Shown here: positions 8,659 through 21,097 of the stretch, piece by piece
How the letters are laid out: each line of letters opens with the position of its first letter
Position numbering within the stretch: position 1 is the stretch's first letter
Origin: Rhodanobacteraceae bacterium
GTDB taxonomy: Bacteria; Pseudomonadota; Gammaproteobacteria; Xanthomonadales; Rhodanobacteraceae
NCBI GenBank assembly: GCA_009996615.1
Contig: JAACZU010000009.1
Location: 62,001-126,000 of the forward strand
Length of the DNA stretch: 64,000 nt
Reading direction: 5' to 3'
Made by a program: the position numbers and the translations under genes
The notes under the pieces: generated by a model
Database searches by the model: none
Told to the model about the DNA's origin: nothing
What the model saw: the letters and a program-made list of their open reading frames with translations, nothing else

Positions 8659-8964
8659 TCAGCCCTTCATGCTGTCGATTTCGGTGACATTGATCGTGGC
8701 GCGGTTGCGGAACAGCACGACCAGGATCGCCAGGCCGATCGCGGCTTCGGCCGCGGCGACGGTGAGGATGAAGAACACGAACACCTGGCCGGACGGATCA
8801 CCGAGCCAGCGCGAGAACGCGATGAAGTTCGTGTTGACCGCGAGCAGCATCAGCTCGATCGCCATCAGCAGCACGATCACGTTCTTGCGGTTGATGAAGA
8901 CACCGGCGACCGCGATGCAGAACAGGATCGCGCCGAGGGTCAGGTAGTGGGCGAGCGTGATCAT
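8659..8964 (-). CDS. nuoK: NADH-quinone oxidoreductase subunit K
   Basis: This 101-residue, three-helix membrane subunit of complex I has the expected length. The start ATG at 8962-8964 overlaps the nuoJ stop in an ATGA, so translation is coupled. Family features include the acidic residue in helix 2 ([19 protein letters not shown]) and helix 3 ([20 protein letters not shown]), both conserved glutamates of the proton-translocation path. Confidence 0.97.
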   Translation of the reverse strand: MITLAHYLTLGAILFCIAVAGVFINRKNVIVLLMAIELMLLAVNTNFIAFSRWLGDPSGQVFVFFILTVAAAEAAIGLAILVVLFRNRATINVTEIDSMKG

Positions 8965-9590
8965 GGCGTGGTCGACTCCGGGTTCGCGGCCGGCTTGACG
9001 GCCGCCATCTTGACGACGCGCACGCGGTCGCGCGGGTTGGTGCGCACCTGGCGGCCGACGTCCTGAGCCTTCACGCCAGCGCGGCGGCGCAGCGTCAGCG
9101 GGATCGCGGCGACGATGCCGACGGTCAGGATCAGCGCGGCCACCTCGAACGGCAGCAGGAACTCGGTGAACAGCGCGGTCGCCAGCCATTCGATGTTGGA
9201 CTGGCCGGCCGCGGCAGCCGCTTCCGGCGGCGGCGCGATCTGCATCGCGCGCACGCCGATCAGCGCGAGCATCTCCAGCAGCATCACGACCGCGACGACC
9301 AGGCCGAACGGCAGGCCGCGCACGAAGCCTTCGCGCAGCGGATCGAGGTCGAGGTCGAGCATCATCACGACGAACAGGAACAGCACCATCACCGCGCCGA
9401 CGTAGACCAGCACCAGCGCGATGGCGAGGAACTCGGCATCGGCCAGCAGCCAGGTGCAGGCGGTGGAGAAGAAGGTCAGCACGAGGCACAGCGCCGCGTG
9501 CACCGGGTTGCGCACGCTGATCACGGCCAGCGCGGCGCCGACGGTGATCGCCGCGAATGCGTAGAAGCACCAGAGTTGGAAGTCAGCCAT
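8961..9590 (-). CDS. nuoJ: NADH-quinone oxidoreductase subunit J
   Basis: This 209-residue membrane subunit of complex I has five predicted helices. The segment [20 protein letters not shown] contains the conserved glycine of helix 3 linked to proton coupling. The C-terminal tail is hydrophilic and longer than in E. coli NuoJ (184 residues). It starts 21 bp after nuoI and overlaps nuoK by 4 bp. Confidence 0.96.
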   Translation of the reverse strand: MADFQLWCFYAFAAITVGAALAVISVRNPVHAALCLVLTFFSTACTWLLADAEFLAIALVLVYVGAVMVLFLFVVMMLDLDLDPLREGFVRGLPFGLVVAVVMLLEMLALIGVRAMQIAPPPEAAAAAGQSNIEWLATALFTEFLLPFEVAALILTVGIVAAIPLTLRRRAGVKAQDVGRQVRTNPRDRVRVVKMAAVKPAANPESTTP

Positions 9591-9611
9591 TGATGCGATT
9601 CTCCTCGGCGC

Positions 9612-10100
9612 TCATCGGAACGCCGCGTCCTGCGCGCGCGCAGCGGCAATGTCCTTCTCGAAGCGGTCGCCGATCGCCAGCAACTGCGGCTTGGTGACGA
9701 TGTTCTCGCCGCGCTTCTCGAAGTGGTATTCGTGGATGGACGTCTCGACGATCGAGTCGACCGGGCAGCTCTCTTCGCAGAAGCCGCAGAAGATGCACTT
9801 GAACAGGTCGATGTCGTAGCGCGTGGTGCGGCGCGTGCCGTCCTCGCGCGGGGCCGAATCGATCGTGATCGCCAGTGCCGGGCACACCGCCTCGCACAGC
9901 TTGCACGCGATGCAGCGCTCCTCGCCGTTCGGGTAGCGGCGCAGCGCGTGCAGGCCGCGGAAGCGGTTCGACTTGGGGATGTGCTCCATCGGGTAGCGCA
10001 CCGTGTACTTCGGGCGCCACAGGTACTTGAACGTGAGCTTGAGGCCGGCGAGCAGTTCCGCCAGCAGCAGGCTCTTGAAATAACTGGTGACTCGATTCAT
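9612..10100 (-). CDS. nuoI: NADH-quinone oxidoreductase subunit I
   Basis: This 162-residue ferredoxin-like peripheral-arm subunit carries clusters N6a and N6b. Two complete 4Fe-4S motifs are visible: [12 protein letters not shown] and [12 protein letters not shown]. The N-terminal amphipathic stretch ([20 protein letters not shown]) packs against the membrane arm. It starts 13 bp after nuoH. The length matches the family in alpha- and gammaproteobacteria. Confidence 0.97.
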   Translation of the reverse strand: MNRVTSYFKSLLLAELLAGLKLTFKYLWRPKYTVRYPMEHIPKSNRFRGLHALRRYPNGEERCIACKLCEAVCPALAITIDSAPREDGTRRTTRYDIDLFKCIFCGFCEESCPVDSIVETSIHEYHFEKRGENIVTKPQLLAIGDRFEKDIAAARAQDAAFR

Positions 10101-10113
10101 GTCCCTATCCGCC

Positions 10114-11163
10114 TCAAGCGCCCGCGGTGACCCAGCCGAAATACTTCAAGCAGCCCGCCACGAATACCCACACGATCGTGATCGGGATGAAGACCTTCCA
10201 GCCCAGCCGCATGATCTGGTCATAGCGGTAGCGCGGGAACGTCGCGCGGAACCAGACGTAGGCGGTCGCGAAGAAGAACGCCTTGGCCGCCAGCCACCAC
10301 CAGCCCGGCGCGCCGAGCACGCCCCACGAGGCCGGGAACGGCGACAGCCAGCCGCCGAGGAACAGGATCGGCGCCAGGAACGAGATCAGGATCATGTTCG
10401 CGTATTCGGTCAGGAAGAACACCGCGAACGGTGCACCCGAATACTCGACGTGGAAGCCGGCGACGATTTCCGACTCGCCTTCGGCAACGTCGAATGGCGC
10501 GCGGTTGGTCTCGGCCACGCCCGACACGAAATAGATCACGAACATCGGCAGCAGAGGGAACCAGAACCACTCGAACAGACCCTTGCTGCCGGCCTGCGCG
10601 TTGACGATCTCCGACAGGTTCAGGCTACCGGCCAGGATCAGCACGCCGACCAGCGAGAAGCCCATCGCAATCTCGTAGGAGATCGTCTGCGCCGCCGCAC
10701 GCATCGCGCCGAGCATCGCGTAGCGCGAGTTCGACGCCCAGCCGGCCAGGATGATGCCGTACACACCCATCGAGGTCATCGCGAGCAGGAACAGCAGGCC
10801 CGCGTTCGCATCGGCCCACGCCTGGTGCGAACCGATCGGGATCACCGCCCACGCCGCGAACGACGGGATCAGCGCCCACAGCGGCGCGAGCAGGAACAGC
10901 TTCTTGCTGGCGTTGGCCGGGTAGATGACCTCCTTCAGCAGCAGCTTGAACACGTCGGCGAAGGTTTGCGCGAGGCCGAACGGGCCGACCTTGTTCGGTC
11001 CCATGCGCACGTGCATCCAGCCGATGACCTTGCGCTCCCACCACACGTACATCGCCACCGCGATGATCAGCGGCAGCAACGGGAACAGGAACAGACCCAA
11101 CGCCATCGTCAGCGTCGGGAACGTCGTGGTGAACCAGTCGAACGCGGCAATGATCCAGTTCAT
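10114..11163 (-). CDS. nuoH: NADH-quinone oxidoreductase subunit H
   Basis: This 349-residue membrane subunit forms the quinone-binding chamber at the junction of the two arms. Family stretches include [36 protein letters not shown] and [20 protein letters not shown], which carries the conserved acidic residues of the E-channel. The start was taken at ATG 11161-11163. A GTG at 11173-11175 would overlap the nuoG stop by 4 bp and is an alternative that adds four residues. Confidence 0.96.
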   Translation of the reverse strand: MNWIIAAFDWFTTTFPTLTMALGLFLFPLLPLIIAVAMYVWWERKVIGWMHVRMGPNKVGPFGLAQTFADVFKLLLKEVIYPANASKKLFLLAPLWALIPSFAAWAVIPIGSHQAWADANAGLLFLLAMTSMGVYGIILAGWASNSRYAMLGAMRAAAQTISYEIAMGFSLVGVLILAGSLNLSEIVNAQAGSKGLFEWFWFPLLPMFVIYFVSGVAETNRAPFDVAEGESEIVAGFHVEYSGAPFAVFFLTEYANMILISFLAPILFLGGWLSPFPASWGVLGAPGWWWLAAKAFFFATAYVWFRATFPRYRYDQIMRLGWKVFIPITIVWVFVAGCLKYFGWVTAGA

Positions 11164-11171
11164 GTCGTCGT

Positions 11172-13594
11172 TCACGCCTTCACGATGTCGAGCACGGCGC
11201 CGTACGGCGGCAGGGTCGCGGTCGCGGCATGGCCGGCCTCGATCCAGGCGCCTCCACGCGGCACGCGCGGGTTGAGTTCCACCGGCAGCACGACGCCGGC
11301 CACGCGCGCGCTGGCGCCGTCGGCCAGGCCGAGCGCCTGCGCATCCTGCGGATGCAGCGCGACCGCGGCCGCGCGCGCGAGCGGATGCGACTGCAGCGCA
11401 GGCGTGCGGCGCAGCACCGCATCGCCGGCATACATCCCGATCGTGGCGATGCGCTGCAGGCGGTGGGATGCCGCAGCTGCCGCCGCGGCCGGCGCCGGAA
11501 CGCGCAGGCTGGCCGGAAGCTCGGCGGCGAAGTCGGCGCCGAGGCGACCCATCGGCGTGGGCGCCGGATCCTCGCCGTGCGCCGCGACCGCCGGCAGGCC
11601 GATGCGCTCGCGCACCTCGCCGATCTCGGTGAAGTCGAAGCCGTCCAGCGCCAGCGCGGCGCCGAGCGCGCGCAGCACCTTCCAACCCGGGCGCGCCTCG
11701 CCCGGCAGCTTGCTCGCCGGCGCGACCGCCTGTGCGGTGCCGTCGACGTTGACCAGGGTCGCGTCAATTTCCGGCAGCAGGCCGATCGGCAGGATCACGC
11801 TGGCGACCTGCTTGAGCGCCTCGCTCGCGTACGCGGTGAATGCGACGACGTGGCCGGCTGCGCCAAGCGCGGCCTGCGCGGCGGCGCCGTCGGCGAAGTC
11901 CAGCGGCGGCTCGCAGCCGTACAGCACATAGCCCTTGCGCGGCTGCGCCAGCATCGCGCTCGCGTCGAGGCCGTTGCCGGCCGGCAGCGCGCCGACCCGC
12001 GCCAGCCCGAGCGCGTTCGCGCCGAGCGGAATCTCGTTGCAGGCGCCGTTCGCGTGCTGCGCGACGAAGCGCGCCGCGGCGCGCAGCGCCGACGCGTGCG
12101 GATGCATCTGCGCCGCCTCGCCGAACAGGATCACCGACGACCCGGCTTCGGCGATCGCCTTGAACAGGTCGCTGGCGAACGTATCGGCGCTGCGGCCGGC
12201 GATCGCCTGCGCGAGCGCGGAGGACTCGGGCAGGTGGCCGGCATCGTTGGCGGCCTTGGCCAGGTCGAGCAGCGCGGCGACGAATGCGTCCGGCGCGACG
12301 ATCTTCTTCGCCGCCAGCGCGAACTCGAAGTCGAAATCGAAATCGACCGGGTTGATCGCATAGATCTTCGCGCCGCGCTTGGCTGCCTTGCGCACGCGGG
12401 CGCCGAGCAGCGGCATCTCGTGGCGCGGATTGCAGCCGACCAGCACGATCACGTTCGCCTTCTCGACGTCGGCGACCGGCGTCGCGAACGCGCGCGCGCT
12501 GGCGCCGTCGGCGAAGTCGAGCTGGCGCAGGCGGTGGTCGATGTGCTCGCTGCCGAGCGCACGCACGAGCCGGGCGAGCAGGTAACCCTCCTCATTCGAG
12601 GTCGCCGGATGCACCAGCGCGCCGAGCTCGCCGCGCGGCGCGGCGCGCAGCGCCTCACCGGCGACGCGGATCGCCTCGTTCCAGTCGACCTCGACCCAGG
12701 CGCCGTCGCGCTTGACCTGCGGCTTCAGCGCGCGGTCGGCCGCACGCAGGCCGTCGGCGCTGTAGCGGTCACGGTCGGACAGCCAGCATTCGTTGATCGC
12801 CTCGTTGTCGCGCGGGACCGCGCGCAGCGCCTCGCCGCGGCGCACGTGCAGCCACAGGTTCGAGCCGAGCGCATCGTGGTAGGCGATCGACTCGCGCGCG
12901 AGCAGCTCCCATGCGCGGGCCTTGAAGCGGAATGGCTTGTTGGTCAGCGCACCGACCGGGCAGACGTCGATGACGTTGCCGGACAGCTCGCTCATCAGCG
13001 GCTTGCCGACGTAGGTACCGATCTGCAGGCGCTCGCCGCGCTCCATGCCGCCAAGCTCGTACGTGCCGGCGACCTCTGCCATGAAGCGCACGCAGCGCGT
13101 GCACTGGATGCAGCGCGTCATCTCGGTCTCGACCAACGGGCCGAGGTCCTCGTCCGGCACCACGCGCTTGCGCTCGACGAAGCGGCTGACCGAGCGGCCG
13201 TAGCCCATCGACAGGTCCTGCAGCTCGCACTCGCCGCCCTGGTCGCAGATCGGGCAATCCAGCGGGTGGTTGATCAGCAGGAACTCCATCACGTTGCGCT
13301 GCGCCGACAACGCGCGCTGCGACTGCGTGAGCACCTTCATGCCGTCGGCGACCGGGGTCGCACAGGCCGGCTGCGGCTTGGGCATCGGCTTGCCGCCCAT
13401 CTCGACCTCGACCATGCACATGCGGCAGTTCGCGGCGATCGGCAGCTTGTCGTGGTAGCAGAAACGCGGGATCGCGATGCCGGCCTTGTCGGCGGCCTGG
13501 ATGATCATCGAGCCCTTCGGCACGACCAGTGCCTGGCCGTCGATCTCGATGCTGACGTGATCGGGGGGAACCGCGGGTGCGGCGGGTTGCGCGC

Positions 13595-13598
<4 letters not shown>
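11172..13598 (-). CDS. nuoG: NADH-quinone oxidoreductase subunit G
   Basis: This 808-residue iron-sulfur subunit of the peripheral arm starts at MSAQPAAP, whose ATG overlaps the nuoF stop (ATGA). The N-terminal domain binds a 2Fe-2S cluster (CYHDK then [12 protein letters not shown]). It is followed by the His-Cys3 motif [18 protein letters not shown] and the 4Fe-4S motif [12 protein letters not shown]. The rest is a degenerate molybdopterin-oxidoreductase fold (VVLVG and CNPRHEMP segments), Ala-rich as is common in this order. Confidence 0.96.
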
Positions 13599-14905
<1,307 letters not shown>

Positions 14906-14928
14906 GGATAGCGCTGCTCTGTCTTCTT

Positions 14929-14958
14929 GCAGGAGCGTCGCGGCTGCGCCGCTCCTGC
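14929..14958. repeat. REP-like hairpin between nuoE and nuoF
   Basis: The arms GCAGGAGCG and CGCTCCTGC (14929-14937 and 14950-14958) are perfect 9-bp inverted repeats around a GC-rich loop. The sequence belongs to the same family as the longer inverted repeat inside the M23 peptidase gene near 25.3 kb. It fills most of the only sizeable gap in the nuoB-nuoH part of the operon, so it could stabilise or separate mRNA segments. Confidence 0.6.
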
Positions 14959-14965
14959 AGGGGGG

Positions 14966-15493
14966 TCATTCCAGTTCGTCGAGGATCGCGTCGACCTTTT
15001 GGAGGGTCAGCTTCTCGTGGTAATGGCCGTTCACGACCATCATCGGCGCGCCGCAGCACGCGGCCAGGCACTCCTCTTCCTTCTTGAGGTAGATGCGGCC
15101 GTCGGGCGTGCTCTCGCCGAGCTTGATGCCGTACTTCTGCTCGCAGTGGCGCACGATCTCCTCGGCGCCGTTGAGCCAGCACGAGATGTTCGTGCAGATC
15201 GCGACGTTGTGGCGGCCGACCGGCTGCGTCTCGAACATCGAATAGAACGAGGCGACCTCGAAGCCCCACACCTGCGGCAGGCCGAGGTAGCGCGTGACCG
15301 CGACGATCAGCGCGTCGGTCAGGAAGCCGCCGTTCTGCTCCTGCGCGGCCCACAGGCCCTGGATCAGGGCCGAGCGCTTGCGGTCGGCCGGAAACTTGGC
15401 GACCCAGTGGTCGATGTGCTCGCGCGTATGCGCGGTGAGCACGGCCAGCGGATCGACGTCCTTGACCTGCTCGTGGGTACCGGTGGCTTTCAT
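14966..15493 (-). CDS. nuoE: NADH-quinone oxidoreductase subunit E
   Basis: This 175-residue thioredoxin-fold subunit carries the N1a 2Fe-2S cluster. The four ligands are in [11 protein letters not shown] and [12 protein letters not shown]. The start [10 protein letters not shown] (ATG 15491-15493) was chosen because it overlaps the nuoD stop in an ATGA; an upstream frame extension to 15613 lies inside nuoD and is not family-like. Confidence 0.96.
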   Translation of the reverse strand: MKATGTHEQVKDVDPLAVLTAHTREHIDHWVAKFPADRKRSALIQGLWAAQEQNGGFLTDALIVAVTRYLGLPQVWGFEVASFYSMFETQPVGRHNVAICTNISCWLNGAEEIVRHCEQKYGIKLGESTPDGRIYLKKEEECLAACCGAPMMVVNGHYHEKLTLQKVDAILDELE

Positions 15494-16743
15494 CGGTCGA
15501 CTTCTCCGAACACGACGTCGTAGGTGCCGATCATCGCGACGACGTCGGGCAGCATGTGGCCGCGGATGATCGAGTCCATCGACGACAGGTGCACGAAACT
15601 CGGCGCGCGGCACTTCAGGCGGAACGGCTTATTCGCGCCGTCCGAGACGAGGTAGATGCCGAACTCGCCCTTGGGCGCCTCGACCGCGGCGTAGGTCTCG
15701 CCGGCCGGCACGCAGTAGCCCTCGGTGAACAGCTTGAAGTGGTGGATCAGCGCTTCCATGTCGTCCTTCATCTCGACACGGGACGGCGGCGCGACCTTGA
15801 AGTTGCGCACCATGACCGGGCCGGGATTGGCGCGCAGCCAGGCGATGCACTGCTTGATGATGCGATTGGACTGGCGCATCTCCTCGACGCGCACGAGGTA
15901 GCGGTCGTAGCAGTCGCCGTTGACGCCGACCGGGATGTCGAAGTCGACCTCGGCGTACTTGGCGTACGGCTGCTTCTTGCGCAGGTCCCACTCGACGCCC
16001 GAGCCACGCAGCATAGGGCCGGACATGCCCCACGCGAGCGCATCCTCCGGCGACACCACGCCGATGTCGACGGTGCGCTGCTTCCAGATGCGGTTGGTCG
16101 TGAGCAGTTCCTCGTACTCGTCGATGCGGCGCGGGAAGTCCTCGGTGAACGCATCGAGGAAGTCCAGCATCGAGCCGCCGCGCCAGCGGTTAAGGCGCTC
16201 GAGGTCCTTGCCCTTGTGCCAGCGTGACTCGCTGTAGCGCGACATCTGCTCGGGCAGGTCGCGGTAGACGCCGCCCGGGCGGTAGTAGGTCGCGTGCATG
16301 CGCGCGCCCGACACCGCCTCGTACACGTCCATCAGCTCCTCGCGCTCGCGGAACGCGTACAGGAACACCGCCATTGCACCGAGGTCGAGGCCGTTCGAGC
16401 CGATCCACATCAGGTGGTTCAGGATGCGCGTGATCTCGTCGAACATCGTACGGATCCACTGCGCACGCTCGGGCACTTCGACGCCGAGCAGGTTCTCGAT
16501 CGCGCGCACGTAGGCGTGCTCGTTGCACATCATCGAGACGTAGTCGAGGCGGTCCATGTAGCCGATCGACTGGTTGAACGGCTTGGACTCGGCCAGCTTC
16601 TCGGTCGCACGGTGCAGCAGGCCGATATGCGGATCGACGCGCAAGACCGTTTCGCCCTCCATCTCCAGCACCAGGCGCAACACGCCGTGCGCGGCCGGAT
16701 GCTGCGGGCCGAAGTTCATCGTGTAGCTGCGGATTTCCTGCAT
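15490..16743 (-). CDS. nuoD: NADH-quinone oxidoreductase subunit D
   Basis: This 417-residue 49-kDa-type subunit forms the quinone site together with NuoB. It contains [19 protein letters not shown] (with the conserved His pair), the segment [11 protein letters not shown] and the C-terminal [20 protein letters not shown] ending in Asp-Arg. It is separate from NuoC, unlike the fused NuoCD of enterobacteria. It starts 16 bp after the nuoC stop. Confidence 0.97.
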   Translation of the reverse strand: MQEIRSYTMNFGPQHPAAHGVLRLVLEMEGETVLRVDPHIGLLHRATEKLAESKPFNQSIGYMDRLDYVSMMCNEHAYVRAIENLLGVEVPERAQWIRTMFDEITRILNHLMWIGSNGLDLGAMAVFLYAFREREELMDVYEAVSGARMHATYYRPGGVYRDLPEQMSRYSESRWHKGKDLERLNRWRGGSMLDFLDAFTEDFPRRIDEYEELLTTNRIWKQRTVDIGVVSPEDALAWGMSGPMLRGSGVEWDLRKKQPYAKYAEVDFDIPVGVNGDCYDRYLVRVEEMRQSNRIIKQCIAWLRANPGPVMVRNFKVAPPSRVEMKDDMEALIHHFKLFTEGYCVPAGETYAAVEAPKGEFGIYLVSDGANKPFRLKCRAPSFVHLSSMDSIIRGHMLPDVVAMIGTYDVVFGEVDR

Positions 16744-16759
16744 GGCTTTCGCGTCCGTC

Positions 16760-17521
16760 CTATTTCGCGCCTTCGGCGGCCTTGCGCTCGGCAGCGGCCT
16801 GCTCGTAGCGCGAATCGTCGCGGATCGTGCGCGGCACCAGCACGCGCGGCTCGACCGAGGCCACCGGCTCGTACACCACGCGCTTCTTCTCCGGGTCGTA
16901 GCGGACCTCGACGTTGCCGATCAGCGGGAAGTCCTTGCGGAACGGATGGCCGACGAAACCGTAGTCGGTCAGGATGCGGCGCAGGTCGGGATGGCCGTCG
17001 AACAGGATGCCGTACAGGTCGAACGCCTCGCGCTCGAACCAGTCCACGCTCGGCCAGATGCCGACCACCGAGGGCATGCTCGGGAAGTCGTCGTCGGCGC
17101 AGTGCGCGCGCACGCGCACGCGGTGGTTATGGCGGATCGACAGCAGGTGCACCACCACCGCGAAGCGGCGCGGGATGCTCACGTTGCGCGGGCGATTGGC
17201 CCACGCGAAGCGGCCCGGGCCCTCGCCCTCGACGCCGCGCGAGAAACCTTCCGACGAGACGTCGGTCGTGTCCCATTCGGCCTGGCCGTAGGACAGGTAG
17301 TCGACGCCGCACAGGTCCATGGCCTGCTCGAAGCGCAGATCCGGATCGTCGCGCAGCAGCGTCGCCGCGGCAAGCCAGTTCTCCGGCAGCACCTCGATCG
17401 TGATTTCGCCGCGCGCCTCGACCAGCGCGACGAGCTTCTGGCCGAGACGGGCCTCGAGCTTCTTCGCGAGTGCGGAGCGCTCCGGGCCGACGCCAGCCGT
17501 TGCAGCGGTAGTTTCGCTCAT
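16760..17521 (-). CDS. nuoC: NADH-quinone oxidoreductase subunit C
   Basis: This 253-residue 30-kDa-type subunit joins the peripheral arm. The diagnostic segment is [20 protein letters not shown] (here [10 protein letters not shown]) followed by [15 protein letters not shown]. It has a longer N-terminus than many homologues and an Ala/Glu-rich C-terminal tail. It starts 12 bp after nuoB. Confidence 0.96.
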   Translation of the reverse strand: MSETTAATAGVGPERSALAKKLEARLGQKLVALVEARGEITIEVLPENWLAAATLLRDDPDLRFEQAMDLCGVDYLSYGQAEWDTTDVSSEGFSRGVEGEGPGRFAWANRPRNVSIPRRFAVVVHLLSIRHNHRVRVRAHCADDDFPSMPSVVGIWPSVDWFEREAFDLYGILFDGHPDLRRILTDYGFVGHPFRKDFPLIGNVEVRYDPEKKRVVYEPVASVEPRVLVPRTIRDDSRYEQAAAERKAAEGAK

Positions 17522-17533
17522 GCCGTGGGCCTC

Positions 17534-18088
<555 letters not shown>

Positions 18089-18149
18089 GGATCAAACCTC
18101 GCAAGATCGCCGGCGCGGCCCATCGCCGACGCGGCCAACGGCACGCCGC

Positions 18150-18506
18150 TCATTCCCACTCGAGCGCGCCCTTCTTCCAGACGTAGACGAAGCCGAGCAC
18201 GAGCAGGGCCAGGAACAGGCCCATCTCGACCAGCCCGAGCAGGCCGAGCTTGCCGAAAACGGTCGCCCACGGGAACACGAACGCGATCTCCAGATCGAAG
18301 ATGATGAACAGGATCGCGATCAGGTAGTAGCGCACGTCGAAGCGCATGCGCGTGTCTTCGAATGCCTCGAAGCCGCACTCGTACGGCGAGGCCTTCTCGG
18401 CTTCCGGACGACGGGGCCCGAGCAGGTTGCCGAGCACGATCAGCGCAATGCCGATGACGGCGGCAACGACGAGAAACAGCAGGACCGGAAAATACTCGGC
18501 CAACAC
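18150..18506 (-). CDS. nuoA: NADH-quinone oxidoreductase subunit A
   Basis: This 118-residue, three-helix membrane subunit is the first gene of the nuo operon. The start was placed at GTG 18504-18506 because GGAGG lies 5 nt upstream; a GTG at 18510-18512 would touch that site. Conserved segments are [19 protein letters not shown], holding the conserved Cys of the first loop, and [22 protein letters not shown]. Two hairpins separate it from the upstream tRNA-Leu. Confidence 0.95.
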   Translation of the reverse strand: MLAEYFPVLLFLVVAAVIGIALIVLGNLLGPRRPEAEKASPYECGFEAFEDTRMRFDVRYYLIAILFIIFDLEIAFVFPWATVFGKLGLLGLVEMGLFLALLVLGFVYVWKKGALEWE

Positions 18507-18586
18507 AGACACCTCCGCGCGGAAAGCGCATCAGCTTCCGCTTCGGCCGAAGGCCGGAAGCGATGACGGTAAGACGATCGGCGCGC

Positions 18587-18615
18587 GCTGCTCCGGGCGC
18601 GGAGCCCGGAGCAGC
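18587..18615 (-). other. GC-rich hairpin between tRNA-Leu and nuoA
   Basis: The arms GCTGCTCCGGG (18587-18597) and CCCGGAGCAGC (18605-18615) are perfect 11-bp inverted repeats with a 7-nt loop. A second, imperfect hairpin lies at about 18531-18563. There is no U-run after either on the minus strand, so they are not canonical terminators. They may define tRNA 3' processing or attenuate read-through from secG/tRNA-Leu into nuoA. Confidence 0.5.
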
Positions 18616-18628
18616 GTCACAGATCAAA

Positions 18629-18713
18629 TGGTGCCCAGAAGAGGACTCGAACCTCCACGACTTGCGTCGCTACCACCTCAAGGTAGTGCGTCTACCAATT
18701 CCGCCACCTGGGC
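18629..18713 (-). tRNA. tRNA-Leu (GAG)
   Basis: This is an 85-nt class II tRNA with an encoded CCA end. It begins GCCCAGGTGGCGGAATTGG, the usual leucine tRNA D-arm sequence, and the anticodon loop TTGAGGT gives GAG. A long variable arm is present. It lies directly downstream of secG, as leuU does in E. coli. Confidence 0.96.
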
Positions 18714-18719
18714 ACAGCT

Positions 18720-19184
18720 TTACTTTCCGTCCTTCCCCTCATCCTTCGGCTTGGCCGGAGTCGCCTTGCCGGCGTCGGCCGCGGGGACCTCGGCAGCCGG
18801 CGCGGGCACCGGCTTGTCGCCCGATGCCGCCTGCGTAGCCGGTTGCGGGACTTCCCCTTCCGGCGCAGGCGCCGCCGCCGGAGCCGGCTTGGCCGGAGCG
18901 GTGACACCGGACATCACGCCCAGATCGTCCGCCGAACGCGCCGTGACGCCCGGCCGAGCCAGATAAATGCCCATGCCGAGGCTGAGCAGGAAGAACAAAC
19001 CCGCAAGGACCGCCGTGCTGCGCGACAGGAAGTTGGCCGAGCCACGCGCACCAAAGACGGTCGCCGACGCGCCGCCGCCGAAACCCGATCCCGCCGCGGC
19101 ACCAGCGCCGCGCTGCAAAAGGATCAGGACGACCATGGCGATCGCGATCAGGATATAAAAAATGTTGGCAACGATGGACAACAT
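18720..19184 (-). CDS. secG: Preprotein translocase subunit SecG
   Basis: This 154-residue inner-membrane subunit assists SecYEG. The start MLSIVANIFYILIAIAMVVL was chosen at 19184; an extension to 19256 overlaps the tpiA 3' region and is not family-like. Two membrane helices flank the conserved loop LLQRGAGAAAGSGFGGGAS. After helix 2 there is an unusually long Pro/Ala/Lys-rich cytoplasmic tail (about residues 95-154). It follows tpiA by 16 bp. Confidence 0.93.
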   Translation of the reverse strand: MLSIVANIFYILIAIAMVVLILLQRGAGAAAGSGFGGGASATVFGARGSANFLSRSTAVLAGLFFLLSLGMGIYLARPGVTARSADDLGVMSGVTAPAKPAPAAAPAPEGEVPQPATQAASGDKPVPAPAAEVPAADAGKATPAKPKDEGKDGK

Positions 19185-19200
19185 TCGAAATTCTTCACGT

Positions 19201-19941
19201 TTATGCGGCGGCGCCGATGGCGAGGAAATCCGCCGCCAGCAGCGAAGCACCGCCAATCAGTCCGCCATCTACATCCGCCTGACCGAACAGCTCGGCCGCG
19301 TTGGCGGGCTTGACGCTGCCACCGTAGAGGAGCCGCAGCGAGTTTGCGATTGTAGCATCCTGCGCGGCAATTTTGTCACGCATGAACGCATGAATTGCCT
19401 GCGCCTGTTCCGGCGACGCGGTGCGGCCGGTGCCGATCGCCCACACCGGCTCGTAGGCGACCACCGCCTGCGCGAACGCGGCAATGCCGGCGCGCGCGAT
19501 CACGGCCTCGAGCTGGCGGCCGATGACCGCCTCGGTCGCGCCCGCTTCGCGCTCGGCCAGCGTCTCGCCCACGCACAGGATCGGGATCAATCCCGCCGCC
19601 TGCGCGGCCACGAACTTGGCGGCGACGCACTCGTCCGACTCGGCATGGTACTGGCGGCGCTCGGAATGGCCGACCAGCACGTAGGTGCAGCCGACATCCT
19701 TGAGCATGGCCGCGGCGACCTCACCGGTGTAGGCGCCCTGCGCGTGCGCACTGACGTCCTGCGCACCGAACGCGATCTGCCCGCCGTGGCGCGCAACCAG
19801 ACCCTCCAGGTACGGAAACGGCGGCAGCACGACCAGTTCGGCCGGCATCGGCGACGCGGCGGCGACCTGACCGACCAGTTCGTCGGCCATCGCGCGCGTT
19901 CCGTGCATCTTCCAGTTACCGGCAACCAGCGGCCGACGCAT
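19201..19941 (-). CDS. tpiA: Triosephosphate isomerase
   Basis: This 246-residue glycolytic enzyme interconverts DHAP and glyceraldehyde-3-phosphate. The TIM-barrel motifs are present: NWKMHG with catalytic Lys, GHSERRQYHAE with catalytic His, and AYEPVWAIGTGRTASPEQAQ with catalytic Glu. The phosphate-binding LLYGGSVKPANAAEL is near the C-terminus. It heads the tpiA-secG-tRNA-Leu segment. Confidence 0.97.
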   Translation of the reverse strand: MRRPLVAGNWKMHGTRAMADELVGQVAAASPMPAELVVLPPFPYLEGLVARHGGQIAFGAQDVSAHAQGAYTGEVAAAMLKDVGCTYVLVGHSERRQYHAESDECVAAKFVAAQAAGLIPILCVGETLAEREAGATEAVIGRQLEAVIARAGIAAFAQAVVAYEPVWAIGTGRTASPEQAQAIHAFMRDKIAAQDATIANSLRLLYGGSVKPANAAELFGQADVDGGLIGGASLLAADFLAIGAAA

Positions 19942-20158
19942 GGCGACTCCGTGCTATTCGAGGGCGCGCAAGGATAGCCGCGCAACACAACTACAACAAC
20001 CGCCAGGCGAGGGGCGAGGAATGAGGGGCGATGGCGCGACAATCGAGAAGTCGACTCGACCCTGCAGCCTCGAAGAATGACCGCTGTAGGGGCGCGCCGC
20101 TGGAGACGGCGTGCGGATTTTGCGCCCTCGCCCCCAATCCCTCGCCCCTTAGTTCCTG

Positions 20159-21097
20159 CTAGATCAGCTTGATCTCGCGCAGCCGCTCCTGCAGGTACTC
20201 GTGCGCGGTGATCGGCTGCGGGTAGCGATTCGGGTTGTCGGCGCTGATGCACGACGGCAGCACGTCGATCACGAAGTCCGGATTCGGATGCAGGAAGAAC
20301 GGCACCGAGTAGCGCGGCTGGCGCGCGGCCTCGCCCGGCGGGTTGACCACGCGGTGCGTCGTCGACGGATAGACGTGGTTGGTCAGGCGCTGCAGCATGT
20401 CGCCGATGTTGACCACGATCGTGTCGGCGTCGGCCGTGAACGGCACCCACTCGCCGGCGTGCGAGCGCACCTCCAGCCCCTGCGCGCTGGCGCCGACCAG
20501 CAGCGTGATCAGGTTGATGTCCTCGTGCGCGCCGGCGCGTACGTTCGGCACGTCCGGCGTCGTGATCGGCGGGTAGTGGATCGGGCGCAGGATCGAGTTG
20601 CCGAAGTTGGTCTTGTCGTCGAACCAGGTTTCCGGCAGGCCGATGTGCAGCGCCAGTGCGCGCAGCACGCGCGAACCGAGCGCATCGAGCGCCTCGTACA
20701 GGCCGTAGCCGTACTCGCGGAACTCCGGCACCTCGGCCGGCCACAGGTTCGGCGCCATCACGTCCGCATAGCGCGAGTCGCGCGGAATCTCGCGGCCGAT
20801 GTGCCAGAACTCCTTGAGGTCCGGATAGCGCGAATCCTTGGCGGTCTCGACGCCGAACGGCGTGTAGCCGCGCGCACCGCCGCCGCCCGGCACGTGGTAC
20901 TTGCGCTTGACCTCGTCCGGCAGCGCAAAGAACCGCTGGAACGCGGCGTAGGCGCGATCGATGAAGTCCTGCGCGATGCCGTGGCCGCGGATGCCGGCGA
21001 AGCCCCACTCGCGGTAGGCCGCGCCGAGTTCGGCGACGAAGGCGGCACGGTCGGTGTCGAAGCGGCCGATGTCGAGGGTGGGAATGCGCGCGCTCAT
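20159..21097 (-). CDS. 2-oxoglutarate/Fe(II)-dependent oxygenase, isopenicillin N synthase-like
   Basis: This 312-residue protein belongs to the isopenicillin-N-synthase-like dioxygenases. The N-terminal DIOX_N half contains [10 protein letters not shown] and [10 protein letters not shown]. The Fe(II) ligands are most likely the HED of [14 protein letters not shown] and the H of [11 protein letters not shown], with RYSVPFF supplying the 2OG-binding Arg/Ser. The substrate cannot be told from sequence. Its ATG overlaps the glmM stop (ATGA), so it is translationally coupled to glmM, an otherwise unrelated cell-wall gene. Confidence 0.85.
   Translation of the reverse strand: MSARIPTLDIGRFDTDRAAFVAELGAAYREWGFAGIRGHGIAQDFIDRAYAAFQRFFALPDEVKRKYHVPGGGGARGYTPFGVETAKDSRYPDLKEFWHIGREIPRDSRYADVMAPNLWPAEVPEFREYGYGLYEALDALGSRVLRALALHIGLPETWFDDKTNFGNSILRPIHYPPITTPDVPNVRAGAHEDINLITLLVGASAQGLEVRSHAGEWVPFTADADTIVVNIGDMLQRLTNHVYPSTTHRVVNPPGEAARQPRYSVPFFLHPNPDFVIDVLPSCISADNPNRYPQPITAHEYLQERLREIKLI

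Noticed and set aside
15490-17521. Fused NuoCD
   Set aside because: A stop codon and a 16-bp gap separate nuoC and nuoD, so they are two genes.
19942-20158. Small gene between tpiA and the 2OG oxygenase gene
   Set aside because: Only low-complexity GAGGGGCGA-type repeats and their inverse are present; no frame has a plausible start or composition.
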